Positions 16,531 through 27,142 of a stretch of 64,000 nucleotides of DNA are shown piece after piece. Origin of the DNA: Natronoglycomyces albus (GTDB taxonomy: Bacteria; Actinomycetota; Actinomycetes; Mycobacteriales; Micromonosporaceae); the NCBI RefSeq assembly GCF_016925535.1, contig NZ_CP070496.1, positions 3,348,001 to 3,412,000 on the forward strand, given 5' to 3'. Position 1 is the first letter of the stretch. Each line of letters begins with the position of its first letter. The notes below the pieces were generated by a model, which worked only from the letters and a program-made list of their open reading frames with translations, was not told the DNA's origin and made no database searches. Position numbers and translations under genes: made by a program.

Positions 16531-18183
16531 CTAGGCGCGTTCCTTGAGAATCCTGCGCAAGTTGTCCAGGCCGATGGGGCCCAGGTTGAGTGCTTTGGTG
16601 TGCCAGTCCTTCAGGTTGAAGGAAGCCCCGTCGCGGCTCTTGGCATCTTCGCGCGCGGCCAGCCAGGCCCGTTCGCCCATCTTGTAGCAGATGGCCTGGG
16701 AGGGCCAACCGAAGTAGCGCACGATCTCGGCTTCGGCTCGGTGCCCGGCGATGCGGCCACGCTGTTGCAAAACATCGAGCGCGACGTCGAAGTTCCACTT
16801 CGCGCCGTGACGCTTCGCCTCCTGCGCGGGAAGCGGCAAGTCAAGGTGGGTTCCGATGTCGATGACGACTCGGGCGGCGCGCATAGCTGAGGCCTTCAGT
16901 TGCCCCAGGCGCGCTCCTTCGGCTCGTTCGAACCAGCCCAGCTCGTCAGCAAGCCGCTCGGCGTACAACGCCCAGCCCTCGCCATAACCCGACAGGCTGC
17001 CGCTGGACTTCGCGAAACGGCTGAGCTTGTCGCCCACGACCTTGGTCTGCCCGATCTGCAAGTGGTGTCCGGGCACGCCCTCGTGGTAGACGGTCGTGTA
17101 CTCGCCCCACTTGGCGAACTTCTCGCGCGGACCAACGGGCCACCAGGTGCGGCCCTTGCGCGATAGGTCCTCACTGGGGCCGGTGTAATAGGGCGACCCG
17201 GCCGAGGAACCATGCACAAGCTGCACGTCCACGCTCATCAATCGCTCGTCGATGTCGAAGTGCACTCCGTTGAGCTCATCGAGCGCCCACTGGTGTTCGG
17301 CGGTGAGCCACGCGAGGTATTCCTCGGGAGTGTCGATGAGGTTGGTCGAGTCCAGGTGCGCGATGACCTCGTCGAGGGACTTGCCGGGGAGGATTTTGGA
17401 GGCTTCGGTGGCCATTTCCTCCTCGATGCGATACAGCTCGGCCCAGCCCCACTCGTAGGCTTCTTGCGGGTCGAGATCGGCACCGAGCATCTGGCGAGCG
17501 TGGGCTTTGTACAAGTCAGCGCCCACCCCGTCGGCTTCACGGGCGTCAGGAGCGTATTCGCGCTGCAGATAGTTGGCCAGTTCCTCAAACGCCGCGTAGG
17601 CCTCCTGAGCGGCCCTTTCTAGCTCGGGGCGCAACGGGCCGTCGCCGTAAGCTTCAGCGTGCTGGTCGAAGACGCGCTTGTTGGCGTTGAGACGGGCCTG
17701 TTCGGCTCCCTTGAGAACCTGGAGGCGAGCCACGGTCGTGCCGTCGGCTCGGCCCACTTCAAGGGTGGCCCGCATACCGGATACCGTGCCCGGGATGGCC
17801 TTGATGCGCTCCAGCAGGTGAGCCCAGTCGTCCTCGCTCTTGCGCGGGGCTAGGTCAACGTACGTGCACATGTTTTGGATCAGGCCATAGGGCACGCGCA
17901 GGATGCGCTTCCAGTCGCCAGTTTCGTGCAGCTGGGTGCTCGCCTCCAGCCGCTCCCTCATGTGCAGTTTGGCTAGCTCATCGTCCGAGCCAGTCGGCTC
18001 CATCGCCTCGAGGCGGCGCAGGAAACTCACCTGGTGTTCGTGGCGTGCCGCTATCCCGTCGGGACTGTAGTCGGTGGCGACACCATAGTCGCCTTCGATG
18101 CCGACCATATGACCGAAGGCGGGGTCGACTTCGGCGCGGGTGCGGATGTATTCATCGGCAAGTGCAAAAATGGGTGTGGTCAT
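16531..18183 (-). CDS. DUF885 family putative metallopeptidase
   Basis: The product is 550 aa, the usual length for the family. It carries YHEGVPGHHLQIGQTK at about residue 365, the HExxxxH-type motif that marks DUF885 proteins as likely zinc peptidases, and SGYGEGWALYAERLADELGW, the second conserved block with the likely third ligand Glu. The N-terminus has no signal sequence, so it acts in the cytoplasm. The family resembles carboxypeptidase or oligopeptidase folds, but substrates are unknown. It lies 21 nt downstream of nuoJ on the same strand and could be co-transcribed. Confidence 0.85.
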   Translation of the reverse strand: MTTPIFALADEYIRTRAEVDPAFGHMVGIEGDYGVATDYSPDGIAARHEHQVSFLRRLEAMEPTGSDDELAKLHMRERLEASTQLHETGDWKRILRVPYGLIQNMCTYVDLAPRKSEDDWAHLLERIKAIPGTVSGMRATLEVGRADGTTVARLQVLKGAEQARLNANKRVFDQHAEAYGDGPLRPELERAAQEAYAAFEELANYLQREYAPDAREADGVGADLYKAHARQMLGADLDPQEAYEWGWAELYRIEEEMATEASKILPGKSLDEVIAHLDSTNLIDTPEEYLAWLTAEHQWALDELNGVHFDIDERLMSVDVQLVHGSSAGSPYYTGPSEDLSRKGRTWWPVGPREKFAKWGEYTTVYHEGVPGHHLQIGQTKVVGDKLSRFAKSSGSLSGYGEGWALYAERLADELGWFERAEGARLGQLKASAMRAARVVIDIGTHLDLPLPAQEAKRHGAKWNFDVALDVLQQRGRIAGHRAEAEIVRYFGWPSQAICYKMGERAWLAAREDAKSRDGASFNLKDWHTKALNLGPIGLDNLRRILKERA

Positions 18184-18204
18184 GCCCCATAGCTTACCGG
18201 CCGG

Positions 18205-18717
18205 CTAGTCAACACGTTTACGGGTTCCCTGCGTTGCGATCATCACCGAACCAATCAGGGCACTCAGGAGCAACAGGGACAACAGTTCAAACGGCAACAC
18301 CCAGTGGGCGAAGATCTGCTCACCCAACACCGCCGGAGAGCCCGGCTCGACACCTGCCAAGTCCACCCGGCTCCAGCCAATCGCGCCGGTGAAAACCGCC
18401 CCTAGGCCCAGGCCGACCCCGGCGGCGATGATCACGCCCGGCCAACGGTTGCGGTCCATCTGCGCCGAGGCGTCCGTCGGAGCCTGCGTCAACATCGTGG
18501 CAAACAACAACAGCACCACAATCGCGCCCACATAGATCAGCACCAACACCCAGGCGAGCAACTCGGCGGTCATCACCAACACCGAGGCGGCCACGCCAGC
18601 GAACGACACCGCCAGCCACAACCCGGCCCGCACAATACGGCTGGTGGTGACGACCGCCAGCGCGGCGCCGATGGCGATGAGGCCGAAGGCGATCAGCAGG
18701 ATGTCGGCTATGGTCAC
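18205..18717 (-). CDS. nuoJ: NADH-quinone oxidoreductase subunit J
   Basis: The product is 170 aa with five hydrophobic helices. It matches NuoJ: the third helix ([20 protein letters not shown]) includes the [11 protein letters not shown] motif that is diagnostic for NuoJ/ND6. NuoJ is part of the membrane arm of complex I, next to NuoA, K and H. The start overlaps the nuoI stop by four bases. None of the other nuo genes lies nearby, and the downstream gene is unrelated. Confidence 0.92.
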   Translation of the reverse strand: MTIADILLIAFGLIAIGAALAVVTTSRIVRAGLWLAVSFAGVAASVLVMTAELLAWVLVLIYVGAIVVLLLFATMLTQAPTDASAQMDRNRWPGVIIAAGVGLGLGAVFTGAIGWSRVDLAGVEPGSPAVLGEQIFAHWVLPFELLSLLLLSALIGSVMIATQGTRKRVD

Positions 18718-19361
18718 GACTGGTCGTCCTCCGCGCTGGGCGTGTCAGTTTGGCCTGAGGCATCGCTTGGTTCGGTTGTTTTCTGGTTGGGGCGAGTGTT
18801 CTTGGCCGCTGGGTCGGTGGCTTCGGGTTCGAGAGTCTTGGCCACAGGCTTGTTCGCGGCTTTCTTGGCGGCGCGTTTGGGCGCGGCTTTGTCTTCTTTG
18901 GGCGCTGGCAGGTTGGCTTCGGGGACGGTGTCCATCCACTTGTTCAAGCCCTCTTTGTTGTGCAGGAGGTTGCGGATGTCGCCTTCGGCGTATTCGAATT
19001 CAGGGGACCAAAACAGCGCGTCGAAGGGGCACACGTCAATGCAGATGCCGCAGTACATGCACAGGGAGAAGTCGATGTCGAATTGGTCGAGCACGTTGAC
19101 TTGGCGGGGGCGTGCCGCGCCTTCCTCTTGCACTGTTTCCTTGTGCGAGTCGATGTAGATGCACCAGTCGGGGCATTCGCGCGCGCACAGCATGCAGGAG
19201 GTGCAGTTGTCGATGGAGAGCGCGATGACGCCGCGGGTACGATCGGGTAGGTCGGGCTTGTTTTCTGGGTACTGTTCCGTGACGGCTCGCCGCGTGGCCG
19301 TCTTTGCGGTGGTGGCCAAGCCTTTCAGCAGGCCGGAACCCGGGAATGACATGTCACTCAT
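18714..19361 (-). CDS. nuoI: NADH-quinone oxidoreductase subunit I
   Basis: The product is 215 aa from ATG 19361. It has the two CxxCxxCxxxCP ferredoxin motifs for the N6a and N6b clusters, at residues 53-63 ([11 protein letters not shown]) and 101-111 ([11 protein letters not shown]). The C-terminal 60 residues are Lys/Ala/Pro-rich and probably disordered, an extension common in actinobacterial NuoI. It carries electrons along the peripheral arm of complex I to quinone. It is coupled to nuoJ. The frame is open far upstream but that part is only a shadow of the 19802 gene. Confidence 0.93.
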   Translation of the reverse strand: MSDMSFPGSGLLKGLATTAKTATRRAVTEQYPENKPDLPDRTRGVIALSIDNCTSCMLCARECPDWCIYIDSHKETVQEEGAARPRQVNVLDQFDIDFSLCMYCGICIDVCPFDALFWSPEFEYAEGDIRNLLHNKEGLNKWMDTVPEANLPAPKEDKAAPKRAAKKAANKPVAKTLEPEATDPAAKNTRPNQKTTEPSDASGQTDTPSAEDDQS

Positions 19362-19435
19362 ACTGGCACATGAGGTGCCCTTGAAGCTAGATGTCTGGCC
19401 TGTGTGGGTGTGAGGAAATGGCTGGGCCGATCTGG

Positions 19436-19798
19436 CTAGATGTATTCCTCGGCGATGTCGCGGACCTCTGAGCGGGGGGCCCAGATTTGGTAGACGCCGC
19501 TGTCGTAGGGCTCTAGGCCCAGTTGCGCGGCGATGTCGGCGCGTCCGCCTTGGTATTCGAGGCGGAGCCAGTCTCCTGATTCTCCGAGGATCAGGAATGG
19601 GTTGTCGCGCCAGTAACAAACGGTGCGGACGTAGAAGAAGTCGTCGAGTTCGTCTGCGGGGACGCCTCGGCGGTAGCGGCCTTCGGAGACGGGGACGAAC
19701 CCGGCCCCGGGGGTGGGTGAGTACAGGCGCACGTGGGCGCCGTCGGGGCTGGCGTCGTATTCGGCTCCGCGCCAACGAGCTACGTATCCGTCGCGCAT
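19436..19798 (-). CDS. Small hypothetical protein beside SseB-like gene
   Basis: The product is 120 aa, soluble, with alternating beta strands and many aromatic residues ([49 protein letters not shown]). It begins 3 nt after the stop of the large SseB-domain gene, so they form one operon. I do not recognise a family. The pairing with an SseB-domain protein suggests a partner or a protection (immunity-like) role, but that is only a guess. Confidence 0.6.
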   Translation of the reverse strand: MRDGYVARWRGAEYDASPDGAHVRLYSPTPGAGFVPVSEGRYRRGVPADELDDFFYVRTVCYWRDNPFLILGESGDWLRLEYQGGRADIAAQLGLEPYDSGVYQIWAPRSEVRDIAEEYI

Positions 19799-19801
19799 GG
19801 T

Positions 19802-21937
19802 TTAGGCTCCTGTCCATTCGCGAGAGGTGAGGTGTGAGGACGAGTAGTCGCCTTCGCTTTGGCGGGGGATCACCGGGTTGGAGTCGAGGGAGGCTGGCCC
19901 TGACCCGATAGACGGACTCTCTCCTCTCCACGAGCGGGTGTCGGCGTCGTAGGAGGCTACGTGTGTGACGGCACCGTCGGCGGAGAGTTTGATCATTTGC
20001 GCGCCGTGTGGGAGGCGGGCGGAGTCGACCTTGTATTCGGGGATGTTGCTGTCGGGGTCTTCGGAGGCGGCGAATCCGTCGCCGCGGAATGGTGGGGCTT
20101 CGATGACCCAGCCTCCGCTGGCTTCCAGGTCTTGGAAGTTGTTGCCACCAAGGGCGGGTTGGTAGAGGTCGGCGCGGTAGCCCATCCAGCGGATGACGTG
20201 GACATCTGCGTCGGTGGGCATGAAGTTGTCGCTGCCGCGCAGGAGTCCCAGCGCCAGGTACAGCTGTGCGGGGGTGCGTAGTCGTTCGACGTCGGCGACG
20301 GGGTGGACGAATCCGGCGATGCGGTCGTAGCCGCGTTCGAGGAAGAATCCGACCTGGTGGTGGGGCACGACTTTCTGCCACATTTGCGGGGGTCGGCGAC
20401 GGCTGGCTTCGCGGGCGGCGGCTTCGGCCGCGGCTTGGCGCTTTTCGAGTTCGGCGGCGAATTCGAGCAGTCCGTGGGCTTCGGCCCAGGTCAGCAGGGG
20501 CTTGATTTCGGGGCCGGACATGTTCGCGCCGACTTCGGTGCCGGGGTTGACGTAGAGGGCGTAGAGCTGTCCGGGCCAGTGTTGGCATAGCCAGCCGAAG
20601 GGGACGCGCACGTACGGCACGTCGCCTTGGCGGCTTTGGAGGCGTTCCACGGTGGTGTAGACGGTGATGCCGTGGTGTCCGTCGACCACATCGGAGGCCC
20701 AGCGGAAGGCGGGGTCTCCCACGCGGATGTCAACGGCGTTGACGTCGGCCACTGGTAGGTACACGAAGGTGCGTAGCAGCGTGTGCAGGAAGACGGCGGT
20801 GTCGCCTTGGCTGGCCGCGTGGGCCAGGGTGGCTTCGGCGTCTTCTTCGCTCAGCTCGGTGAGGTTTTCTCCGGCGTGGCTGGTGACTTCGGCGGGAGCC
20901 GGGGGGCGCTCGTAGGAAGGCCGGTCGTAGGTGGGGCTTTCGTAGCCGGGGGTGTCGCGGTAGGAACCGGGGCTTTCGTAACCCCCGCCGCCGTAGGCGC
21001 CTTGGTCGGCATGGCCGTAGGCGTCGAAGCCGGTGTCGGTGGGCTGGTATCGGCTGTCGTCTTCGTATCCGGAGGCGAATTCCCCGGCCTCGGAGTGGTA
21101 GTTGTCCTCAACGGTCGGGTAGGTGTCGCTGGAATATCCGCTGCGATCGTAGTTGGCGGTCTCTTCCGCCGGAGGCGGGACTTCGCCGCCGAGGTGGTAG
21201 TTCGCTCCCGGGGCGCGTTGTGGGAGGCCGCCTTCGGTGGTTCCGGAGCTGACTGGGGTCTGGCTGGGGCCCACTGGTGCGGCGGCGTCGGCGGGGTTGG
21301 GAGCCGAGGAACGCTTACCGAAGGCTCCGGCGAGACCGCCCCCACGTTCGGGGCGGCGTGGGGAGCTGGGGACGTCGGGCACGTCTGGGGCGGGCGGCAT
21401 GAAGCTGCCGCGCTGCTGGTCGGTGGGGTATCCCTGGGAGCGAGCGGCTTGCTCGTAGGCGGTGCCGTCGCTGGGGGCGGGGGGCTGTCCGTAGAAGTCC
21501 TCGGGGCTGGAGTCGGCGTATTCGCCGCCGGTGTTCTCCTCGGGTACGGAGGTGTCGCCGTGGGCGACTTGGGCGACGAACCAGGCGGGCAGGTAGCCCT
21601 CGATGGGAAGGCCGGGGTTGACGGCGAGCCACCAGTCTTCGTTGGGCCAGGCGGAGGCGAGCTGGTCGTATCGCACCCGGCGGGCTGGGCCGGCGTTACC
21701 TCGCAGGCAGGCTTGCATCGCCGATTCGGAGGTGAACGACAGCACGTGGGTGCGTTCGTTGTCGGTCCAGGTGGCCCAGGTGTCGGTGGACCCGGAGGGG
21801 TGCGAGTCGTCCTGCGACAGCGGCAGGATCAACTCCATTTGCGACAAGATCTGGAAATAAGCGTCCTGGTCTTCGGCGCGCAAGGCTTCCCGAAGATGGT
21901 GCTCAGTTTCGTTACTTGGCTCCCACATCGATCCCAC
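19802..21937 (-). CDS. Large protein with two SseB-like domains
   Basis: The product is 711 aa (GTG 21937; ATG 21928 is an alternative). An N-terminal SseB-like unit lies at about 10-130 ([20 protein letters not shown], then [20 protein letters not shown]). A low-complexity Pro/Gly/Tyr-rich linker of about 200 residues follows, with repeated 'GYES...YDRPSYERP'. A second SseB-like unit lies at about 370-510 ([26 protein letters not shown]-like [12 protein letters not shown]). A C-terminal domain of about 150 residues has no clear match. SseB-domain proteins are common in actinobacteria near type VII loci, and a mycosin is divergently encoded next to it. Function is unknown. Confidence 0.75.
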   Translation of the reverse strand: MGSMWEPSNETEHHLREALRAEDQDAYFQILSQMELILPLSQDDSHPSGSTDTWATWTDNERTHVLSFTSESAMQACLRGNAGPARRVRYDQLASAWPNEDWWLAVNPGLPIEGYLPAWFVAQVAHGDTSVPEENTGGEYADSSPEDFYGQPPAPSDGTAYEQAARSQGYPTDQQRGSFMPPAPDVPDVPSSPRRPERGGGLAGAFGKRSSAPNPADAAAPVGPSQTPVSSGTTEGGLPQRAPGANYHLGGEVPPPAEETANYDRSGYSSDTYPTVEDNYHSEAGEFASGYEDDSRYQPTDTGFDAYGHADQGAYGGGGYESPGSYRDTPGYESPTYDRPSYERPPAPAEVTSHAGENLTELSEEDAEATLAHAASQGDTAVFLHTLLRTFVYLPVADVNAVDIRVGDPAFRWASDVVDGHHGITVYTTVERLQSRQGDVPYVRVPFGWLCQHWPGQLYALYVNPGTEVGANMSGPEIKPLLTWAEAHGLLEFAAELEKRQAAAEAAAREASRRRPPQMWQKVVPHHQVGFFLERGYDRIAGFVHPVADVERLRTPAQLYLALGLLRGSDNFMPTDADVHVIRWMGYRADLYQPALGGNNFQDLEASGGWVIEAPPFRGDGFAASEDPDSNIPEYKVDSARLPHGAQMIKLSADGAVTHVASYDADTRSWRGESPSIGSGPASLDSNPVIPRQSEGDYSSSHLTSREWTGA

Positions 21938-22218
21938 TAATCCTTTGCCTGCTCATACGTGATGCGCCTGGCGCGTTGAGCATCGTTGATGGTGCGCTTC
22001 CCCCACGGTGGGTCTTTCGAAAACATAGCGGCCGGGGGTGGTCGTGTCCACCTCTTGCGGCCACAGGCCGATACATTCTCGTATTTGCGCGCGTCGACAA
22101 CGGTAACGCGCTAACCCGCATCACAAACGGTCAGCCGGGCAAAAATAACGAAATTGTAAAGGCGAAAGTGTGTCATTGGGCCAAAAGGGCGTGGGAACTA
22201 TGGAACTATCACCAACTG

Positions 22219-23463
22219 ATGGGCGCAATAGTACTTATATACAAGTCGTCTACCCGTTTCGGTTGGTTCTTGCTCGTCGCCATTCTCGCTGTGGCGACGA
22301 TGGGCTTTGCCCCAGCTCACGCCCACCAACACCAATACTCTTGGCACATGCGGACCTTGGATGTGCCCGCGGCGTGGGAATTGAGCACCGGCCAAGGCAT
22401 CACCGTCGCCGTGATCGATTCCGGAATCGACGCAACTCACCCCGACTTGATCAACGTCGTCCACCCCGGACGCAATTTCGTGCCCGATACTGCCCCACTA
22501 GAGGCCGAAGCGGGACTACATGAAGCCGCCCACACAGACCCAGCCGGACACGGCACCGCCATCGCTGGCCTTATCGCCGGAAACGGGACCACGACCGGAT
22601 CAATCGGGATCGCCCCCGACGCGAGACTATTGCCGGTACGGGTCCTCGACGAACACAACCGCTACCACGACTCCACCGTCGTCGCCGACGCCCTCACCTG
22701 GGCCGTCGACGAAGGTGCCGACATCATCAACTTGTCGTTGGGGGGCGCGAACGACAACCGCGCTGTGGCCGAAGCCCTCGAATACGCCCGAAAGAATGAC
22801 GTGCTCGTGATCGCCTGCACCGGCAACGTCCGCCAAGGCCGCGACAACCAAACCATCTGGTTTCCCGCCCGCAACGACAACACCCTGGCCGTGACCGGCA
22901 CCGGCCGCGACGGACGACTATGGCCCTCCGCCCTCACCGGACCCGAAACCCAGCTAGCCGCCCCGGCCGCCGAGTTGCCCGCCGCCATCCCCGGCGGAGG
23001 ACGCGGACACGTCACCGGGACGTCCTTCGCCACCGCCCTCGTCTCCGGTACAGCCGCCCTTTTGCGTTCAGCCAACCCCGACCTCGACGCGGCGGCCATA
23101 GCCACCCTCATGACCGAAACCGCCAGCTCCCCCACTTGGTCGACAGATCAGCTAGGAGCGGGAATCATCGACCCGGTCGCCGCATTGAGCGAGGACCCGG
23201 GTCGGTTCTCAGCCCCCGGTGAGGACCTGGGTTTGACGCTGGCGACCGACTCGGTGCCAGTGGCGATCTACGGGTGGCTCTCAGTTGTGGCCATCGCCGC
23301 TTTGGCGTGGTGGGGGATACGGCCACGATTGCGTAAACTAGCTCCATGGCCACCTCCAGGCAACCTCGCGTCCCCGCTGAACCACACCACGTTTCCGCCG
23401 ACGGCTCCTCACCTTCGGAACCCGCGCGCAAAGGAGCTGGCAAAAGCTCCGCGACCCCGGTGA
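22219..23463 (+). CDS. Mycosin-type membrane subtilase
   Basis: The product is 414 aa from ATG 22219; an upstream in-frame GTG at 22168 has AAAGG upstream and is possible. A signal peptide ([20 protein letters not shown], cut near HA) is followed by a subtilase domain with Asp 67 ([13 protein letters not shown]), His 111 (GHGTAIAGL), Asn 203 and Ser 269 ([11 protein letters not shown]). A C-terminal membrane helix ([18 protein letters not shown]) anchors it outside the cell. Mycosins stabilise and process ESX type VII systems. No eccB/C/D gene is nearby. The last 118 bases overlap the annotated nth start. Confidence 0.88.
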   Translation: MGAIVLIYKSSTRFGWFLLVAILAVATMGFAPAHAHQHQYSWHMRTLDVPAAWELSTGQGITVAVIDSGIDATHPDLINVVHPGRNFVPDTAPLEAEAGLHEAAHTDPAGHGTAIAGLIAGNGTTTGSIGIAPDARLLPVRVLDEHNRYHDSTVVADALTWAVDEGADIINLSLGGANDNRAVAEALEYARKNDVLVIACTGNVRQGRDNQTIWFPARNDNTLAVTGTGRDGRLWPSALTGPETQLAAPAAELPAAIPGGGRGHVTGTSFATALVSGTAALLRSANPDLDAAAIATLMTETASSPTWSTDQLGAGIIDPVAALSEDPGRFSAPGEDLGLTLATDSVPVAIYGWLSVVAIAALAWWGIRPRLRKLAPWPPPGNLASPLNHTTFPPTAPHLRNPRAKELAKAPRPR

Positions 23464-24233
23464 GGGCAAGCCGCCACGCTCGCATCGGCAAGGAGGAGTC
23501 GGCGCTGGCCAAGAAGCGTCGGGCCCGCAAGATTTCTCGGATTCTGGCCGAGGCCCACCCTGACGCGCACTGCGAACTGGATTATTCCAACCCCCTCGAG
23601 CTGGCTATTGCGACGATCCTGTCGGCACAGTGCACAGACGTGCGTGTCAACGCCACCACTCCGGCCTTGTTCGCCCGCTATAAGACCGCCGCGGACTATG
23701 CCGAGGCTGCCGCGGCCGACGTCGAGGAGATCGTCCGCCCCACCGGTTTCTACCGCAACAAGGCGAATTCGATAATCCGCTTGGGTCAGCAGCTCATACT
23801 CAAGCATGGGGGCGAACTTCCCGACACGCTCGAAGAGCTGGTGAAGCTGCCCGGTATCGGCCGCAAAACCGCCAACGTGATCCTCGGTAACGCCTTCGCG
23901 GTGCCTGGTCTCACCGTCGACACTCACATGATGCGCCTGGCCAATCGGTGGGGGCTGGTTGACGGCACCGACGCGGCCAGGAAAGACGCCGTCAGGATCG
24001 AATTTCAGCTCGCCGAGCTCATCGAGCGACGCGACTGGACCATGTTCAGTCATCGGGTCATCTTTCATGGCCGCCGCGTGTGTTCAGCTCGTAAACCCGC
24101 GTGCGGGGCCTGCCCGATCGCACGCCTGTGTCCTTCATACGGTGCGGGCCCGACCGAGCCAGACGAGGCCCGCAAGCTGCTCAAAGGCGATCGTGTCGCC
24201 GAGCTCATCGCGTTGGCTGAGGCCCAAGCATGA
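23346..24233 (+). CDS. nth: Endonuclease III
   Basis: The product is 295 aa from ATG 23346; a GTG at 23460 overlapping the mycosin stop would give the usual 257 aa. The core has the helix-hairpin-helix [13 protein letters not shown], the Asp in [11 protein letters not shown] and the catalytic Lys of the motif. The C-terminal CxxxxxxCxxCxxxxxC iron-sulfur motif is [17 protein letters not shown]. It is a DNA glycosylase/AP lyase that removes oxidised pyrimidines. The gene begins the conserved run nth, tlpA-like, nudix, marP. The next gene overlaps by four bases. Confidence 0.94.
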   Translation: MATSRQPRVPAEPHHVSADGSSPSEPARKGAGKSSATPVRASRHARIGKEESALAKKRRARKISRILAEAHPDAHCELDYSNPLELAIATILSAQCTDVRVNATTPALFARYKTAADYAEAAAADVEEIVRPTGFYRNKANSIIRLGQQLILKHGGELPDTLEELVKLPGIGRKTANVILGNAFAVPGLTVDTHMMRLANRWGLVDGTDAARKDAVRIEFQLAELIERRDWTMFSHRVIFHGRRVCSARKPACGACPIARLCPSYGAGPTEPDEARKLLKGDRVAELIALAEAQA

Positions 24234-24808
24234 GGCGTTGGTCGACAGTGCTGGCCGCCGCCTGTGTCGCGGTCCTGGCCGCTAGCTGTGCTTCCGAGGC
24301 CGACACCGGCCAGACGACGGACGATGTGCTGGATACCGACTGGGCCGTGGCCTGCGCACCGGGCGAGGTTGACGCGGTCATCGACAACATCGGAGATATC
24401 GAATTGGCGTGCCTTGCCGATGGGGCCGACGTTCCTGTGGGCGTGCGCGATGGGCAGCCGCTTCTCATCGCGATTTGGGCTTCGTGGTGCCCGCCTTGCC
24501 ACGAGGAAGCGCCGCATGTGGAGGCTTTCGCTCAGCTCGCCCAGGGCCAGGTGGCGGTGTTGGGCGTGGATTCGGAGGATGTTCTCTCCCACGGCCGGGC
24601 GTTCGCCGGTGAGTACGACTGGACTTTCCCCTCGGTTTTCGACCCTTCTGGCCAGGTACGCAAGTCATTGGGGGTGACTGGCGTTCCCGGATTCGCGTTT
24701 GTCGATGAGTCGGGGTCTGTAGTTCACTTGATTGGCCAGCAGGGCATTACGACGTCCGACCTGATCGAGGCGGCAAACGCACACCTCGATGTCGACCTGA
24801 AGGAGTAA
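24230..24808 (+). CDS. TlpA/ResA-like thioredoxin lipoprotein
   Basis: The product is 192 aa. The signal peptide ends in a lipobox (LAASC, lipidated Cys about 20). The thioredoxin fold has WCPPC ([20 protein letters not shown]) at about 84-88 and a cis-Pro loop ([14 protein letters not shown]). It probably reduces disulfides at the outer membrane face, for example during cytochrome maturation. The position between nth and the nudix gene matches the mycobacterial arrangement, where its counterpart is adjacent to marP. The start overlaps the nth stop. Confidence 0.9.
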   Translation: MRRWSTVLAAACVAVLAASCASEADTGQTTDDVLDTDWAVACAPGEVDAVIDNIGDIELACLADGADVPVGVRDGQPLLIAIWASWCPPCHEEAPHVEAFAQLAQGQVAVLGVDSEDVLSHGRAFAGEYDWTFPSVFDPSGQVRKSLGVTGVPGFAFVDESGSVVHLIGQQGITTSDLIEAANAHLDVDLKE

Positions 24809-24814
24809 CCGCGC

Positions 24815-25540
24815 ATGCGCGAGACGCTAAGGCCGAACCCGTCCGACGAGACCGCGCCGTTGCCTGGTTGGTTCAACCCGCTGTTGGGTGAACTGGACGG
24901 ACTGGCCGAGTCAGACGTCCGGCCGGGGGTGCTACCGGTGCCACCACGGGAGGGCGAACCGAACAACTGGCATTCACAACCGGCTCGTCCCTCAGCGGTG
25001 TTGATTTTGCTTCAAGAGGGCGCCAATGGGGCCGGACCTCAGGTGCTTTTGCAGCGCCGCGCGGCCGGTCTGCGCCATCATGCTGGGGAGATCGCCTTTC
25101 CCGGGGGCATGATGGACTCCACCGACTCTGGTGCCGCTCAGTGCGCGCTGCGCGAAGCCTCCGAGGAACTTGGGGTGCGACGCGAATCGGTACAGGTCGT
25201 GGCGCAGCTGCCCAAACTGTGGATTCCGGTGTCAAACTTCGCCGTGACCCCGGTGTTGGGTTGGTGGCATTCCCCTCACGACGTGCGCCCCATGGGAGAG
25301 ACCGAGGTGGCCTCCGCCCTGCACGTGCCATTGTCGACATTGGCCAACCCGGCGATTCGGGTGAGGGTGAAGTTTCCCTCTGGGCACTTCGGGCCCGGCT
25401 TCCAAACTGATGTTGGCCTCGTGTGGGGGTTCACCGGCGGAGTCCTGGCCTGGCTACTGGAGCTGGGAGGGTGGGCTCAGGAATGGGACACTTCGCGGCT
25501 GGTGGAGCTGCCAGCGCGGCCGCGCCCAAATCCTGTTTAG
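24815..25540 (+). CDS. NUDIX hydrolase, CoA pyrophosphatase type
   Basis: The product is 241 aa. The NUDIX box is GGMMDSTDSGAAQCALREAS followed by EELGV, with Asp where many members have Glu at the second box position; the REASEELG catalytic core is intact. The upstream segment QRRAAGLRHHAGEIAFPGG is the UPF0035 CoA-pyrophosphatase signature (LRxHxGQ-like). It cleaves CoA or its derivatives to phosphopantetheine and 3',5'-ADP. It lies six nt after the TlpA-like gene, in the same operon. Confidence 0.88.
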   Translation: MRETLRPNPSDETAPLPGWFNPLLGELDGLAESDVRPGVLPVPPREGEPNNWHSQPARPSAVLILLQEGANGAGPQVLLQRRAAGLRHHAGEIAFPGGMMDSTDSGAAQCALREASEELGVRRESVQVVAQLPKLWIPVSNFAVTPVLGWWHSPHDVRPMGETEVASALHVPLSTLANPAIRVRVKFPSGHFGPGFQTDVGLVWGFTGGVLAWLLELGGWAQEWDTSRLVELPARPRPNPV

Positions 25541-25942
25541 GGGCGCGAGGCGTCCTTTGGGCGTCCGTTCACCCTGGCGGGTCGAGCGCGCCGAGGGCGA
25601 CAATCGCCGTGGCCATCGTCGATGCCGGGCCCTTCCGTAGGGTGAGATGTTCCCCTGAATTGCCTGATTCTTCCCCCACGTGGGGCTGGATGAGGACACA
25701 ATCGGCTACTACCCTTGGGTGACCGACGCGCACCGCCGGGGCACAGCTGCGCAATCACGACTCGGGACGAGAACCAGGTCAGTTTGCTCAACCGCCACGG
25801 CACGCTCCGGTGCCAGGTGCGCAAAGCTTCGTCGGGCCATCGTCTGACAGCCGCTGCCAGGGGGAACTGGCCGTCGGCCATCACGCCGACCGACAAGCAG
25901 CAGTGTGCGCCATTATCGGCCTCACGGAAGAGAGGTACGGCT
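25541..25942. other. Intergenic region upstream of marP
   Basis: This 402-nt stretch has several short open frames but none with a convincing ribosome site. The marP frame extends upstream to 25715 without a family match. A transcript may run through from the nudix gene or start here. I see no clear promoter or terminator. Confidence 0.4.
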
Positions 25943-27142
25943 GTGACGATCACCAGCGGTGGACTCGTCGTCGATGTCATCATCATCGTCCTCGCGCTGC
26001 TGTTCGCCATCCACGGATACCGCCAAGGCTTCATCGTCTCGGCCGCGACTTTCCTGGGTTTCCTTGGAGGGGCGCTCTTGGGGGTGCAAATCGCCCCCCT
26101 GGCCGTAGACCTCTATGTCGATCCGCTGGCTAAACTCATCGTCGCGCTCTTGGTCGTCTTCACGCTGGCTCTTCTGGGGCAGGCGGTGGCGACCTTCGTC
26201 GGCTTGAAGCTGCGTAAGAAACTGCCGGGCAAGAACACCAAACGCCTCGATCAGCTTGGCGGTCCGCTGGTTTCGGTGGCCACGGTGTTGTTGGTGACGT
26301 GGATGGTCGCGGCTCCGCTGGCCATGTCGGGGATGCCCGCGGTCGCCAGCGCGGTGCGTCATTCGTTCCTGGTCGGCGGGATTGACCAGCACATGCCCTC
26401 GGAGGTGCGCGGGGTTTACGACGCGATGCGCGAATCGCTCAATACCTCCGATATTCCCGATGTGTTTGGTGGGGTGCATCCGACGCAGGTCAGGGACGTG
26501 GACCCGCCAAATGGGGAGTTGGCCGATGACCCGGCCGCGATTGAGGCGCAATCCTCGGTGTTGAAGGTGCTGGGTTCGGCCCCCTCCTGTGAGCGGCACA
26601 TTGAGGGCTCCAGCTTTGTGTATGGGCCCGAGCTGGTGGCGACGAACGCGCATGTGGTTGCGGGGACGGACGCGGTTCAGGTGGAGTATGGGGACCGCCG
26701 CTGGTCCGCCGAGGTGGTCGTGTTCGATTCGAATCGGGACTTGGCGGTGTTGCATGTGCCGGGTTTGCCCGCGAATTCGCTGCCTTTGGCGTCGAGCACG
26801 GTGTCGTCGGGGGATGACGCGATCGTGGTCGGCTACCCGGGAGGGGGCGGCTATACGGCTTCTCCGGCGCGAGTTCGAGACGCGCAGACGGTGTCGGGGC
26901 CGGACATCTATAGCGCTTCGGACGTCACGCGCGAGGTATACCAGCTGTACGCGAACATCATTGGTGGAAATTCCGGTGGCCCGCTGTTGAACCCGGATGG
27001 TGAAGTGGTCGGAGTGATCTTCGCGGCGGCGGTGGATGACCCCAATACCGGTTACGCACTGACGTTGGAGGAGTCGCGTCCGATTCTGGACGAGGGACTC
27101 AATACGACCTCGCCGGTGTCTACAGGGGCATGTACTCAATGA
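25943..27142 (+). CDS. marP: MarP-type membrane serine protease
   Basis: The product is 399 aa, close to the mycobacterial MarP length. GTG 25943 is chosen because GAGAGG lies upstream. The N-terminal about 135 residues form four membrane helices of the CvpA type. The trypsin-like domain has His 237 (ATNAHVVAG), Asp 266 (SNRDLAVLHV) and Ser 344 (IGGNSGGPLL). Cys 216 and Cys 397 match the disulfide-forming pair of the mycobacterial enzyme, which keeps the protease active in oxidising conditions. It acts in the periplasm on cell-wall-related substrates and supports acid and oxidative stress survival. Confidence 0.93.
   Translation: MTITSGGLVVDVIIIVLALLFAIHGYRQGFIVSAATFLGFLGGALLGVQIAPLAVDLYVDPLAKLIVALLVVFTLALLGQAVATFVGLKLRKKLPGKNTKRLDQLGGPLVSVATVLLVTWMVAAPLAMSGMPAVASAVRHSFLVGGIDQHMPSEVRGVYDAMRESLNTSDIPDVFGGVHPTQVRDVDPPNGELADDPAAIEAQSSVLKVLGSAPSCERHIEGSSFVYGPELVATNAHVVAGTDAVQVEYGDRRWSAEVVVFDSNRDLAVLHVPGLPANSLPLASSTVSSGDDAIVVGYPGGGGYTASPARVRDAQTVSGPDIYSASDVTREVYQLYANIIGGNSGGPLLNPDGEVVGVIFAAAVDDPNTGYALTLEESRPILDEGLNTTSPVSTGACTQ

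Noticed and set aside
19362-20588. Long upstream extension of the nuoI reading frame on the minus strand (Arg/Pro-rich)
   Set aside because: It overlaps the SseB-like gene in another frame, is Arg/Pro-rich as shadow frames of GC-rich genes are, and nuoI has a good start at 19361.
20783-21940. 385-codon plus-strand open frame
   Set aside because: It is antisense to the SseB-like gene, very Gly/Val-rich, and has no ribosome site or family match.
22000-22218. Candidate small genes in the gap between the SseB-like gene and mycosin
   Set aside because: No ribosome site or coding character; the 290-nt gap is best read as a divergent promoter region.
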